A stretch of DNA of 64,000 nt from Torreya grandis (GCA_037957365.1 JARHVA010004230.1:337501-401500), one strand, 5' to 3'; positions 25,431 through 38,303 are shown, numbered from the stretch's first letter. Numbers and translations are program-made. The notes: generated by a model from the sequence alone, not told the origin.

Positions 25431-26160
25431 TTTATCCTCTTTATTTAGCTTACATATTATAACCATATGTTTACTAAAAAACATAAAATATTCCTTTTAA
25501 AACTTATTTAACATCTCTTTTATATAATTGGCCTATGAAATAAACATACCTTATTTAGATTGAATAATTTGAAGTCCAAGAAAGAAGGATAGTTTTCCAA
25601 GCATAAATATTTCAAATTTTGACTTCATCACCTTTACAAATCTCTTGGTCATGTTCTCAATTTTTCCATAAAATATGATATCATCCACATAGAGCACTGC
25701 TATCAACTACTGGCCATTTTTAGTTTTGACATACAAGTTACTATCTGTAACTCCTCTCTTGAAACCTCGGTTTAAAAGATACATGTCTAGTCTAGCATAC
25801 CAAGCTTCAAGGGATTATTTAGACCATATAGAGCCTTCTTATACCTTAAAACACATTCTTATCTATTATTTAATAGGAAAACTTTAGTTTTCTCAATGTA
25901 TACTTCTTCATTCAACTTCCTATTTAGTAAATCAGACTTCACATCCATTTGGTATATCTTGAAGCCCTTAAAACCTACATAGGCAATAAATAACCTAATA
26001 GCCTTTAATATTTCTATTGGATCAAATGTTTCTTCAAATTCCACTCCTTATAATTGAGCATATCCCTTTCACACTACTCTATCCTTATTTTTGGTGACTT
26101 CTCCATTCTCATTTAACTTATTTTTGAACACCCATTTTATACCAATGACATTTTTGTCTT
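25431..26160 (-). pseudogene. Copia reverse transcriptase remnant
   Basis: The minus strand reads MEFEETFDPIEILKAIRLFI, then YQMDVKSDLLNRKLNEEVYI (26044-25890), matching the E.(F)..TFAPV.....IR...A and QMDVK.AFLNG.L.EEVY motifs of copia enzymes. The polymerase motif YVDD is read as VLYVDDIIFYGK near 25690. The catalytic Asp residues survive, but frameshifts and stops divide the domain into several pieces. Confidence 0.88.
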
Positions 26161-26499
26161 TAGGCATGGGTACTAATACCCAAGTCTCATTATTATCAAA
26201 TTGTTTAACTCCTCATTTATGTAATATATCCAAAATCTATCTTCACTTACTTATACATATATTATAGGTTCAAATTTAGAGGTTAAGGTATTATCTTCTT
26301 CATTAATATTACTCACCATTCTTCTTCTTATTTATATGCCTTTACTTTTATTGCCAATGATTTGAGATTCATGATGATCCTTTTGAATCTACCTATAATA
26401 ACCTTTTTATTACTTTATATCCTATATTTATTATTCATCCTCATCTATCTCTCTTTCTCCTTCATCATTATTTGACTGATAATATGATTTATTTGTCTC

Positions 26500-27150
26500 A
26501 TCAATCATCACATTTTTCTCTCTGCTATATTTTACAACCTCTTGTTGTATAATTTGTAAATAACACTAACTGATGAATATCCTAATAAAATACCTTCATC
26601 AAACCTTCATTCAAACTTTCCTAAGTCCTCATAATCTCTCTTGATATAAAACTTACAAACACTTTGAAATGTTTAACACTATTAGGTCTACCATTCTACA
26701 ATTTGTATAGAGTCTTATCACCATTGATCCTAATTTGTCCTCTATTCAAAGTTTAAACTATAGTACCCACAAGTTATCTCTATTAGCTATCAAACAAATT
26801 TGACTCATTGAAAATTTTCCTTTACATTTATTAAATAGTTATATTATTTATTTAAACCACCCCATTTTATTGAGGTGTTCTAACAGTTGAGAACTATATT
26901 CTTATTCCATTAACCTCACAAAACTCATAAAACTCACTTTACCAAAACTCTCCTCCTTTCTCAGACCTAAGAAAATTGATCTTCACATTCATCTCATTTT
27001 CAGCCAAAGAATTGAAAATTTTGAAATTACCTAGAGCTTATGACTTCTCTTTCAAGAATTTTACCCAAGTCATTCTTGTGATGTAATCTATAAGCAACAT
27101 GAAGTAGTTGTCACCTTGAATGATTTAAATCCTTGTAGTACCATATATAT
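26500..27150 (-). pseudogene. Copia integrase core remnant
   Basis: The minus strand reads GDNYFMLLIDYITRMTWVKF, then FNSLAENEMNVKINFLRSEK, then GGEFW and FSTVRTPQ-NGV (about 27115-26865). These are the LIDD.TR, LRSDNGGEF and TPQQNGV motifs of copia integrase. The second catalytic Asp position reads Glu (RSEKGGEF), and a stop replaces the Gln of PQQNG. Confidence 0.85.
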
Positions 27151-27261
27151 ATCAGTATGGATTATCTATAAAGTTATATTATTATAGTATTATTTAGACT
27201 TGAATCTCCTCCTAGTATGCTTACCATGTTGACATGCCTTGAAAAGAGTATCCACAGGTTT

Positions 27262-27618
27262 CTAAAAATTTGGCATGTTTTTCACAAATCCCTTGGAGCT
27301 AATCTTGACTAGATTATCAAAGTTAAAATGATCTAACCTATTATTCCATAGGAAAATTTCATATACCTTGATCATAAATAAATTTTCTTTTGTGATCCCA
27401 TTTAATACATATACATTGTTCTCAATTCTCATGGCTTTGGCAATCAACCTCCCTAATTTTATTCTTGTAATCTCACATCCTTTATCATGAAAATTTAGGG
27501 TATATCCTTGGGTGAACATTTGAATTACACTCAAAAATTTATGTTTTAATCCATATACATACAATACATTTTTTTGTCTTGGTATTCCCATTATCCAAGC
27601 TTGAGGCACCTTTTCCAT
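27262..27618 (-). pseudogene. Copia gag-pre-integrase domain
   Basis: An open stretch of 118 codons reads VLYVYGLKHKFLSVIQMFTQ near its start and ends NRLDHFNFDNLVKISSKGFV. This is the GAG_pre-integrase domain, with YGLKHNLLS and WH.R.GH.....L motifs. The His pair of the zinc-binding WHRRLGH motif is reduced to NNRLDH, so the finger is broken. The frame differs from that of the upstream protease. Confidence 0.87.
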
Positions 27619-27790
27619 CTATATTAGCATATGTGTTGTCTCCAAACCTCACTAATCCTATGGTATTTTTATTCAAAATTATTAATTTGATCTTATCTCC
27701 TATCATGTGAATTGATCAACCACTATCTATGTACCACTTCAAATCTTCATTATGAGTATGAAAGGTAGTTTGAGCTATCATATATTATTC
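27619..27790 (-). pseudogene. Copia protease remnant
   Basis: Minus-strand pieces GDKIKLIILNKNTIGLVRFG and DNTYANIDGKGA lie between gag and the pre-integrase domain. They fit the CS.HMTGD..........V.FGD....I.GKG region after the copia protease active site. The active-site D-S-G itself is not recovered. Confidence 0.6.
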
Positions 27791-27874
27791 TCCTCTATAT
27801 TCTTATTTCTCTTTCATCTTACCCACATGGTCTACCTTCTTGATACATTATTTAGTATCATGACTACATCTCTT

Positions 27875-28576
27875 CTAAACATGATTGGTCTTCCTTATAG
27901 GTCTTGTCTTATAATTTATTACAGTATGTCCTCTTTGTTTATAGTTATAACATATGATTTTACTTCTCCATCTATAATCTATAGCTCTATATCCAAATTG
28001 ACCACAAAAGAAACAATAACCATTGAAATAATCCACATACTTTGAGTTTATAACCTCATTTTTATTTTGATGATTATTGGATGATACATTACTACCTTTC
28101 ATATCCTTTGATGGAATAAAACCCTTCTTGGACTATTGATGATTGAATTCAAACTTGACTACTTATGCATAGGTATTTATTCTAGTAAAACCATCACTCC
28201 TTGATAGATCACTTAATTTTGGAAACTACTTTCCTTGAACTCCTTTAGGAAATTTTAAAATTGAATATCTATATTATTATAGTATGATCTTTGACTATTA
28301 AACATATTATTAAACTTTCTAGTACTTTCCTCAAATTTATAATGTGTCTTCATCTTCATTGCATCTTTCTATAATTGTGCCTATAAAGACTTAAATTTCA
28401 TTCTAGTCTAGGTATATTATTCCATATGATTATTCTCTTTTCAAAAACATTTACAATTTTTTTTAATGACTATGGATATATCTTCACTGCAATCATAATA
28501 AACACTTTCATTATCATAATTTATACATGTGCTCCAAAGATCTTCCTTAGATTATTAGACCTACACAAGGAACCTT
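27875..28576 (-). pseudogene. Copia gag remnant with zinc knuckles
   Basis: Around 28045-27930 a minus-strand frame holds CFFCGQFGYRAIDYRWRS and CYNYKQRGHTVINY, two decayed CX2CX4HX4C knuckles used to bind element RNA. The second Cys or the final Cys is replaced by Tyr in several places, again G-to-A. The upstream gag capsid part to the primer site is badly broken. Confidence 0.72.
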
Positions 28577-28588
28577 GATCTGATACCA
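28577..28588 (-). promoter_or_regulatory. Primer binding site of the long-LTR copia element
   Basis: The minus strand reads TGGTATCAGATC, close to the tRNA-iMet site, two bases from the LTR start at 28591. Confidence 0.78.
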
Positions 28589-28590
28589 AT

Positions 28591-31379
28591 TATTGGAAGC
28601 ACAACCAATAAGAGGGGGGGTCAATTAGTGTATAATATTTTATTTCAATTCCAATTATCATTCATTAATCATTCAAACTAACATAGAGATATAACAATAC
28701 ATAATCAACCATTCATATGAGTATGAAGTAGGAACATAACACAAAAACACAAGATATATGTGGGAAAACCTTATGGGTAATAAAACCCATTAAAACATAG
28801 ATTTGGATATATTAATCTAATAAATTCATTAATATTTATTGAGGAACCAACCCCATAAGGAGCACCAACCCTTCACTAGTCAAACACCAACTCAACTAGT
28901 TTTTTAACAAGCACCAACTCATAAGGAGGCACCAACCCCCTAGGTAACTCAGCACTAACTTAGCCACGTAAATCCTATGATCACCTTAGTATTCATTTTT
29001 CTCACTCAAATTATGATGATTACCTTCTTTTTCTCTTCACACTCTTCTTTCTTTCCCAAATAACCTATTAGGCCTCTTCACTCAACTAGCCTTCTTCTTG
29101 GTAGATTTAGGTCATATCACCTTGATCATCATCTATAGAATTATTTTTATAAATTCATTACATTATCAACATGACTCTCCAATGTTATTCAATCCTTTTA
29201 CCTAGTTTCAAAACTTCTATTCATATCCTCAAATATTCTAACTAGTCAATTAGGCCTATTAGACCTTCTTTTTATACTTGACTCTTTTTTTTAGCAACCT
29301 TGGTTAGCCAAAAAAATCTCCATAATTAGGTCAACCATGTAATATATCAAAAAACATGTTTAAAAATTGAAACACACACTACATAGGTTGGTCACCACTC
29401 ATAAGGACAAAGAACACTGTTAGGCCTAATAGAGACCTAATGCAATTAGGCCTTCTCAAAGCACACATCTTAACCACCTTGGAACATTTTTATCCTCAAA
29501 AAATGGATGAAACAATTTAAAAATTATAAAATTATAAAAAATTTAATCTCACCTTATGTACTCAACTTCATTTATCTCATTTCACTCCTTGAACCATACC
29601 ATCAGGTCTACTCACAATTAGGTATTCTCACTACCAAAAAGTTTGCTTTGAATATCTAAAGAATATACTCAAATTTATCACATAAAAATATTAAAAAATC
29701 ATATGGATATAAAATAAATTACCTAAATTTCATCACCATGTCCATTATAATTAACCATATAGGGAAAAATATGTCAAATAGACCACTTTCATATGCTCAC
29801 TAAGAACTTGCAAATAGGCCTTAAACACAATCAAGAACCTTTGAATTTTTCACACCTTCAGAGGAGTTTATCATGAATAAAAATACATTAAAATTAAATT
29901 ATGAGGAATATATAACAAATTAATATTCATTGTATTTTTTAAATATATGAATAATGAATTAGGAACATCATTTTCACTAACAAGATAAAACTACCTGAAT
30001 GCTCCAAAACATAGTAATGGAAACCAAGACTTAGAACACATGTGTGAATAGTTTTATGAACATAAAATTGGTTCATATTATCATTCATAATTATTTTAAC
30101 ATATTTATATAAATATATTACAAGGTTCGATATCAATATTGGTCTTAAAGAATAATTCATGTCTTTACCCTACACAGACCCCACTGTGTTAGACATGTCA
30201 CTTTGAGAGCAATTTTATGGTTGTATATGAGCATCTCAAAAAATTATATTGAAAGAGGGTATGTTTTATATTTTTATAATAAAAAAACAATGCATTTTTA
30301 TCCATACCTAATCCACTACAACCCATTCCTAATATCATTCTCTCTTATCCCTAGTTTTTTCATTATCTTCCTCACTAGGCCTTTTTAGCAATAGGCCAAC
30401 TTCCATGACTAGTTTAGAATATTTTAATTATATAAGATAATTATAAAATTACACAATCATAAAATTCAATTATCACACATCATCCTCAAATCATTTTCAT
30501 GCTTTCACCTCGTCAACCTTGCTTGCCACATAAAAAATATAAGAAACAGGGGGTTTCCTATGGCTTCCATTCACTCTTCTAACATGCCAATACAAATTAT
30601 AGGTAATTTTGAGAGTTAAATACAACCTCTAATCATCATACTAGGTAAAAAAAACCATTTTTATCACTTTTTAATCATATCTTCCTATTAGGTCACTATT
30701 AGGATTTTTGAGAGGGTTTAGACTATCTTTTATTCTTAATAATCGTTCATAAAGATTAGAACCTTAACCTAAAAACAAATGCCAAAAAAATTAATCTAGG
30801 ACCATTCCCAAACTACCTTAAATTTATTTTATCCTCATCAAAAAAATTCACATGCAAATGAGCATAATAAAATCCTTCTCGAGGTCTGCAATACCTCATT
30901 TGATGCACACACAAAACCTCTAAACCAAAATTCATAATTTATATATAATTTGACCTTAAACTTGGTAAAAAAACTTGAAACAACCTCTCACACAATTTAA
31001 AATATTCTCATGATCTTTAGCACCTTGAAAACTGAACTTGACCCCTCAATAAGTAGCACTAGGTCTCTTTACATATTAGGCCTTAAACTACCAATCATAT
31101 CTAGACCTTGAAAACACCTTAAAACCTATTTAACTACTCTAAAAATCTCATACTCATGTCATAAAACCTCATACCATGCTCACACACTACTATTATTCTT
31201 CTCATAAGCATTAGACTACTCTCTTCAACATGCTACAAGGTGTATGCCTTCTCACTGAGTCTCTCAAGTACATTCCTCATGACCTCAACCTCAAGAAAAA
31301 TAAAGAAAACTCAAACATCAATGACACTTTAATGACATCAATGATAACTCCATGTATACCTTAGAACACATTATCAACA
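28591..31379 (-). repeat. Right LTR of the long-LTR copia element (5' LTR)
   Basis: 2789 bp, partner of 21647-24438. It begins TATTGGAAGC and ends TCAACA, followed by AAAAG. Confidence 0.9.
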
Positions 31380-31384
31380 AAAAG

Positions 31385-31503
31385 TCTCCCATAGAGGTAT
31401 GGTGTCATGGTCCTTCTTTATATGATTCATAATGGTAATTTGAGAGCTGGAAACCGTTGACTACAACTTAGGAGCAATAGTACCTCTTGGATTTTTTGTG
31501 AAT
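31385..31503 (-). pseudogene. Giant element gag-pol linker between two copia insertions
   Basis: Only about 119 bp of giant-element sequence remains between the two copia elements. The minus strand reads SSSQITIMNHIKKDHDTIPL and then WETF, a segment typical of the gag-to-protease region of Tat-like polyproteins. The frame ends at the AAAAG duplication on one side and the TGAAT duplication (31499-31503) on the other. Confidence 0.7.
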
Positions 31504-32054
31504 TTTTAGGAATGAAACTATAAATTAATGTACAATAATTCCATATAATCACAATAATAATAATAGATATAAACACAAATTTAGAAATAATAAAAAATTA
31601 ACATGCAAAATAAGAAGACCAATTTTAGCATGATTCACCCAATGTGGGTTACATCCACCAAAAAACAATTACTTAGATTTTATTACAAGTTAAAAGAGTA
31701 CAAACCACTCTCAGATAAATCTTCTCACAATTAAACTACACAAATATTATTTGGAGTTGTACTCAATAAACCCTCCTAAATTCACACACTCTATTCTTCC
31801 TTCTCAAACCCTAGTCCTCATGATGTATTACCTGAGAAATATCCATCAATACATAATACATCAACAAAGTGATATTAAAAAAAATGGGTAGAATCAACCC
31901 AAAATAGTTTCTCATTAAAATGGGTCCAAGTTTTTTTTTGAGGGCTACTACCCCTAAACCATAGTGAGAATTCATATAAAGTGTGCAATACATTTAAAAT
32001 GTAAAATATTATGAAAATACATTATAATTTATAAATATGCTCCACAACACAACA
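31504..32054 (-). repeat. Left LTR of the second copia element
   Basis: Shares AATAAGAAGACCAA, GAGTACAAACCACTCT, CATGATGTATTACCT and CATCAATACATAATACATCA with 36043-36566. The right end is CACAACACAACA at the polypurine tract. Confidence 0.88.
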
Positions 32055-32065
32055 ATCTCCCACTT
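32055..32065 (-). promoter_or_regulatory. Polypurine tract of the second copia element
   Basis: The minus strand reads AAGTGGGAGAT directly before LTR start TGTTGTG, the classic copia arrangement. Confidence 0.82.
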
Positions 32066-32109
32066 GAAGATTGATTTCCTTTAAGTAGGATTCTTAACCC
32101 TTGATTATC

Positions 32110-32680
32110 AACTGTGAAGGCCAACTGAAACTTGACATAACTTTACTTTCTCCTTGGTGGCCACCTTAGTCATCATGTCCATAGGATTATGGTTGGTATG
32201 AATCTTATCTAGCTTCAAATTCTCTTCCTCCAAAGTTATCCTAATGAAATGATACCACAACTATATATTTTTTGTCCTAGAGTGGAAAGTGGAGTTCTTT
32301 GTTAGATGTATAACACTTTGACTATCACTATATAGCTTTCCTTCCTCCTACTTATGACCCAAATCTTTAATCAATTTTTATAACCAAATAATTTCTTTGC
32401 TTTCCTATATGGTAGCAACATACTCAACCTCTATGGTTGACAAAGCCACAAGTTTCTATAGTCATGAAATCCAGCTCACCATTGTGTCACCTACAATAAA
32501 TACATATCTTGTTATACTCCTCCTAATATCTAAATCTCTAAGTATGTTCAAATATACATAACCAAAAAAAGTGGTGTCTAATCCACCATATCTTAAACCT
32601 ATCCCCATGGTCCCTCTCAAATACTAAAGGATCCACTTTACTACCTTCTAGTGTTCTCTACCTAGATCACTCATGTACTT
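32110..32680 (-). pseudogene. Second copia RNase H and C-terminal end
   Basis: The minus strand reads KLYSDSQSVIHLTKNSTFHS then RTKNI and, after a stop, a C-terminal MDMMTKVATKEKVKLC near 32140. These match the SDSQ.A.HL..N...H.RTKHID and D.LTK....EK copia endings. The catalytic SDSQ Asp is intact. Confidence 0.82.
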
Positions 32681-32689
32681 GCTTACTAA

Positions 32690-33560
32690 TCCCACTGCAT
32701 CAGTCATTTCTAGCCTAGTGAACACAATGGCATACATCATTATGCCAACAACTTGTGAGTATGGTACATGTGACATTTATATTCTCTCTTCCTCTATCTT
32801 GGGACATTTATCCTTTGATAACTTGAAATGACCTACCAAAGTATTCCCAACTAGTTTAACATCTTGCATACTAGAACTCTACAAGACCCTTTTGATGTAC
32901 TCTTCCTGGGCTAAATTTAGCTTTCATTCCTTCCTATTCTGAGTTATTGTCATACCGATGATATGTTTTACTACTCCCAAATCCTTCATAGTAAAGGAAT
33001 TACTGTGTTTTTCCTTGAGTACCTTTATTTCCCACATGTACTTACCTATAACTAACATGTCATCCACATACAGACAAAGGATAATGTAATTAGCATCATC
33101 AAACTTATTGATATATATATGAAATGGAATGAATGACACCTGGAGTATCCCTACTCCATCATAAAATAATCAAATTTCTTGTACCACTATCATGGAGTTT
33201 ATTTCAGGCCATACAAACTCTTCTTTAGTTTGCACACCATTTTATTCTTTCTTGTGACCTCATGTACCTATGGTTGATCCATATAAAAGTCCTCCTCTAA
33301 ATCACCATGAAGGAATGTAGTCTTCACATCTAGTTTCTCTAAGTTTAAGTCTTCCACTTCCACTATCCCAAGAATAGTCCTAATAGAAGTCATCTTTACA
33401 CTAGGAAAAAAATCTCATCAAAATCAATTCCCTTCTTCTGTGCAAACCCCTTAACCACCAATTGGGCGTTGTACCTTTTATTTCCTCCATCATCTTATTT
33501 AACTCTATACACCCACTTGTTCTACAATAATCTCTTACCTTCAAATGGGATTACCAAATC
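32690..33560 (-). pseudogene. Second copia reverse transcriptase
   Basis: An open segment (33139-32924) reads ANYIILCLYVDDMLVIGKYM then KDLGVVKHIIGMTI, covering the YVDD catalytic site and the MKDLG...ILGM motif of copia enzymes. Upstream, near 33440-33290, come MTSIRTILGI and EKLDVKTTFLHGDLEEDFYM, the LDVKTAFLHG motif. Key acidic residues remain; stops and shifts between motifs kill the frame. Confidence 0.9.
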
Positions 33561-33959
33561 TCGAGTCTAATTTTCCATGACAGACTGGTGCTCCTCATCC
33601 ATAGCTTACTCCCACTTCTTCATGACATTTACCTACATTGCTTCATCAAATAACTCTAGCTTTCCATTTTTAGTGAGTAATAAATAATTAAGAGATGAAG
33701 AAAAATGTTTAGGTTCCCTTATTACCCTTGAAGACCTTGTCACCATAGGAGTTTGGGTTTCTTGTGGAGTAGGTGCCTAAACTGGTTGTTTAGACACTTT
33801 ATCATCTACAATGTCCTCCAGTACTATAAACTCTTTTTTGGAATCCTCTTTTTGATCTTCAAACTACTATTTATACATGATTTTTTCATTAAAGATAAAA
33901 TCCTTATACCTAAATATTTTCTTGTCCTTAAGACTTCAAATATGAAAACCAAAGTCATC

Positions 33960-34640
33960 CTCATCATAACCAATAAAGGTGCATTTTTTAGACTTATCCT
34001 CTAACTTGGTCCTATGATACTTATAAATATGAATGAAGACTTCACAACCAAATATTATAAAAAATTAATAATTAAACTTCTAACTAAACCAAGCTTTCTT
34101 AGGTATGCCTCCATCCAAAGTAGATGAAGGACATCTATTTATCAAAGGTACAACTATGTTTACTGCTTCTACCCAAAACTGAAGAGGTAGTTCTACATGC
34201 AACCTCATGATCTTAGCATGCTCCATGATAGTCTTATTCATCATTTTTTACACTCAATTATTATATGGAGTTATTATGACTATCCTCTATCTATGAATTA
34301 CATTATTTGAATAGTAATAAAAAAATGTATTTCTTTAATATTCCCCACCATTATCTGACCTAAGAAATTTTAACTTGAGACTTGTTTCATTATCAACCAA
34401 GTCTTTCCATATTTTAAACATGTCAAACACATCATATTTTTTCCTAATGCCATACACCCAAAATTTCCTAATTTCATCATTAATAAAAGTGACATAATAA
34501 GATGACCCACTAATGAAAGGTACCTAAACTAGTCCCCATATATCTGAATAAACTAGCTCTAACTTATTTGACTTCCTCATAGGTCTAACTTGGAAAAACC
34601 TTACCCTTTTATATTTTTCATACACACAATCTTCACATAA
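33960..34640 (-). pseudogene. Second copia integrase core
   Basis: The minus strand near 34425-34335 reads DLVDNETSLKLKFLRSDNGG then EY, the second catalytic Asp motif of copia integrase, intact here. A stop follows EY. Flanking parts are readable only in pieces. Confidence 0.8.
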
Positions 34641-34670
34641 ATCTAAATCATATCCTCTTAATCTAGGTAA

Positions 34671-34868
34671 CTAATCCTTCAAAATTTTCATACCCTTTTG
34701 GCTCATGTAATCGAGCTTATTGTGCCATAAAGTTACATCTACATCTATAGAAACTAAATTAAAATAATTAGCACTACTTGATAAATACAAGGTAATAAAC
34801 ATATTAACTCTTTCTAACATAAGATCACCCTTGATTACCTTCCAATAATCTACTATAAATGTCACCAT
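34671..34868 (-). pseudogene. Second copia gag-pre-integrase domain
   Basis: A 65-codon open stretch ends VTLWHNKLDYMSQKGMKILK, matching the LWH.RLGHMS.KGM..L zinc-binding motif. The second His is changed to Tyr, so zinc binding is likely lost. Confidence 0.85.
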
Positions 34869-35149
34869 ACAACCTTCACTATTTAGTTATCCTATGGATA
34901 CCGAATTCTATCTCAAATTAGGCATATGCTTGACATTATTTAGTAGCTAAGTGTTCCCATTCTACATCTTGATCTGAACACTTATTTTTCATACTATGAT
35001 GTAAGTCTCATCATCACCAAGGTAAACATGTCCAAAATCCCCTTGAACATAATCAATAAAATAATGCCTATATGGTGTATCATGAAAATAAGCTCCTAAA
35101 TCTAAAACCCAAGACTTAGAAATATTGTCAATGGAGAGAATTAATTCAT

Positions 35150-36030
35150 CCTTAAAAAATTACCTATTTCCACATTCACCTCCTTGGTGTCTTTATAATT
35201 TTTATTCTTGTTTTGAAGAGACCAACAATTTTCTTCACATGCCCAGTCTTTCCATAGTGCTAGCATACGATCCTGGCCCTTGATTTTGACCTTCTAGGAC
35301 CATTTGACTTTCCATGCTTTATTTTTCCTCTATAATTTTATCTCCCTCTACTCTCTACCACTAAAGAATCACTTGAATTAGAAGTATCCTTATAGATTTT
35401 CCATCATATTTCCTTGCTAAGGATTACTCATATGACATCCTCAAATTTCAACTTGGTATTATTAGAGACCGAGTTGATCACAACCATTATCAAGTTATTC
35501 TAACTCTCTAGCAAGGAACACAAAATAAGCAAATCCCTAACTTCATCATCAAAATATATTATTATAGAATTCAACATACTCACAATCATATTGAATTCAT
35601 TTAGATGATTAGCAACTGAACCATTTTCAGACATCTTCATATTAAATAAATTTTTCATTAAAAATATTTTATTAGAAGTAGAGGGTTTCTAATATAACTT
35701 CCCTAATGCATTCATGAGACTTTATGTGGTCTTTTCCTATGATATAATAAATGTGACTGAAGATTCAAGTTATAACCTAATGTCCCCAAGTGCTTTCCTA
35801 TCAAGCAATTCCCAAGCCTCATCTATCATACTCACAGGTTATTTTATTTTTCCTTCCAAAAGAGCATGGAGGTCCTTCTTATAGAGGTACTTATCCATCT
35901 GTATCTTCCATAGACCAAAGTTCTATTCATTTAAATTTTAAACCTTTGATTTATGATCATCAACCATAGCTCCCACTTAAACTAATAACCCTTCTTATGA
36001 TTCAACACTTCAAAAAATACAACCTGAAGC
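35150..36030 (-). pseudogene. Second copia gag remnant
   Basis: Near 35265-35220 a minus-strand frame reads HYGKTGHVKKI, a decayed CCHC zinc knuckle with the first Cys lost or changed. Sequence upstream to the primer site corresponds to the capsid part but is broken by stops and shifts. Confidence 0.6.
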
Positions 36031-36042
36031 TTTAATACTATT

Positions 36043-36566
36043 TGTTAGGAATAAAACAACAAATTGATGCAGAACAATTTCATAGAATCATAATAATAAT
36101 ATATATAAATAGAGATATAGAAAATAAACATGAAAAATAAGAAGACCAAATTTAACATGGTTCACCGAATGTGGGATACATACACCAAGAAACACTTGTT
36201 GAAATTTTACTACAAGCCATGAGAGTACAAACCACTCTTAGATCAGTCTTCTCACAATTACAATGCATAAATATTATTTGGAGCTGTGCTCAACAAACCC
36301 TCCTAAATATACACCTAAATTCATACACTCTATTATTCCTTCTTAAAACTTAGTTCTCATGATGTATTACCTATGAAATATTCATCAATACATAATACAT
36401 CAACAAATTGTTATTACAAAATAATGGATACCAAAACCATGGGAAAAATCAACCCAAAATAGTTTCCCATTAAAGGGTTCTAGAATACATAGAGTGTATA
36501 ATACATTTAAAATGTTTATTATTTGAAAATACATTGTAATTTATAAATAATCTCCACAACACAACA
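36043..36566 (-). repeat. Right LTR of the second copia element (5' LTR)
   Basis: Starts TGTTAGGAATAAAAC and ends CACAACACAACA. The adjacent minus-strand sequence AGTATTAAAGC is a decayed form of the tRNA-iMet primer site. Confidence 0.88.
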
Positions 36567-36571
36567 TAAAT

Positions 36572-38211
36572 TGGGGTATGAATGGACCTCTATAATTATA
36601 CCTTTTCCCATCTTAAAATTTATAAGTTGGTGGAATATTAGGGGTTGAACATTGTCTAGTAACCTCTTGGTATGGTTTATATGGTGGAGGGACTGCTCTT
36701 CCATCTTCTAAATCATCACCAAATGCTCTTATTTTATCCCTTGTATGGGATGAAACAATACTATCTACCTTGGCTACACCCACAACATGATTGGTTTCAA
36801 ATTTATCAAAAGAATATTCTTATTGGAAGTTGAGAAAATTGGTCTTTGATGGTGCCTTGTTCCCACTCATTCCTTGTTGATTTTACATCTCAGATTGAGT
36901 CATGAAGGGAGTCTCTCTATATTGTATAGAAGGACCTTCTTTGTGTTGTGTAGGTGGTTGACTATTGTGTATTAGAGGAGCTTAATTATAATACATGAAA
37001 GAGGCTTGAAAAGCATCACCACTTGGAGTGATTGACATCTCATGAGGCTTCCCTCATTATGTAGGATATTGACCTTCTTGAGCATAATTATTTTTATTTA
37101 AGACTAGTGATCTAGAAGTGCTAGTAAAATTTGGTTTAAAGCCATTATAGGGCCTTACTTGAGTGATATAACCTTGGCCTTATGAATAAGACTAATATGG
37201 AGGTCTAATAAATAGATATAGAGATAGGGGGCTTGATAGGGTGCTTGATAAGGTTTATGAGGTGGAATTTGATGCCTCTCCAAGACCACTAGCTTATTTC
37301 TCTATGCCTTGGACAACCCTTCAATCTTACCCAATCTATCTTCTTTATTAACATCTACCTGATCATGATTAGTTAGTGTTGGTATGGGAGTAATGGTAGG
37401 TATAAGGGTTGTATCTCTAGGAACAAGGGCATGAGGGGTTTTGGGGTATGTTTGTTTGCTTGTATTAGACAAATTTATGCCTTTATGGCCACCTTATAAG
37501 CACCTTTTAGTGTATTCACCCCCATGGACTATATCATGACCACCACATCAGAATTGAAGGATCTTAAATAGTAAAAAAAGGCCTAATTACGGGTTGGATT
37601 GAAAAAAATTGGGATCCTATCCAAAGTCTTTTGAAACCTATAATTGAAATCTACCATTAACTCTTGTGGAGCTATTTTATTATTGGGAGTTGTTCCACTG
37701 GAGATAAGTGGTCACTCCTATCCTCAAAATTTTTACATAAGTGTTACACAAATTCATCCAAGATGTTGATATAAGAAATTTTTAAGTCCACATACCATTT
37801 AACTACCTTAAACCTCAAGGAAGTAGCCAATAATCTCATTGCCACAATTTTGTGGGTTACATTATGGACTAAACAGAGGTTAGCTATCTATGAAATATGT
37901 TCAATAAGAGTGGTAGAGTTTTCCCCTATAAAATATGGAAGTATATTAAGTTAAATAGTAGGTATATCATCAAATTGGTGTAGGTTTAATGGAATGCCAC
38001 CATTGAAGGGCACAAAATATTGATGTATAGGCTTAGCCATTAGAGGTGTAGGGCTTTTAGTAGTATTTTGTTGATCAATATTAGGAGAATTATGGTGTGT
38101 ATCATTAGGATTGGACCTAGGGTATCTCTTTCTCCTAGAAAAGTCCAAATATAACTCAAAAAATATATCTTCCTTACATTTTGATGAAGACCTTGTGACA
38201 ACTTTTGGCAT
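36572..38211 (-). pseudogene. Giant element gag, N-terminal part
   Basis: The minus strand starts MPKVVTRSSSKCKEDIFFEL at 38211 and runs 86 codons to a TAA at 37951 that looks like CAA to TAA. The same frame then continues FIGENSTTLIEHISQIANLC, then LRFKVVKWYVDLK and NFEDRSDHLSPVEQL, a Retrotrans_gag-type capsid (about 37930-37680). A long Pro/Gln/His-rich tail with stops reaches the copia duplication at 36571. Gag would form the particle shell. Confidence 0.8.
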
Positions 38212-38303
38212 GAAACTTGAATATAGATCTGCTACCAGAGTACTTAAATATATTTGATATCATTTAATACTAAAATTTTATGCTCCAAATTTCTTGAATC
38301 CTA

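Larger units (their letters stand above)
21647..31379 (-). mobile_element. Ty1/copia retrotransposon with 2.79-kb LTRs
   Basis: Direct repeats 21647-24438 and 28591-31379 (2792 and 2789 bp) enclose only 4.15 kb of minus-strand copia gag-pol. The duplication AAAAG flanks both sides. The primer site at 28577-28588 and polypurine tract at 24439-24453 fit the minus orientation. The domain order (gag with zinc knuckle, protease, integrase, reverse transcriptase, RNase H) is copia-type. LTRs make up more than half the element. LTR identity ranges from about 95% in some segments to clearly lower in others. Confidence 0.92.
31504..36566 (-). mobile_element. Second Ty1/copia retrotransposon, 5.06 kb
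   Basis: LTRs 31504-32054 and 36043-36566 (about 551 and 524 bp) flank a minus-strand copia gag-pol. Flanking duplications are TGAAT (31499-31503) and TAAAT (36567-36571), one G-to-A apart. The polypurine tract is at 32055-32065 and a decayed primer site lies just left of 36043. It inserted into the giant element's gag. LTR similarity is roughly 80-85% by eye, with indels. Confidence 0.9.
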
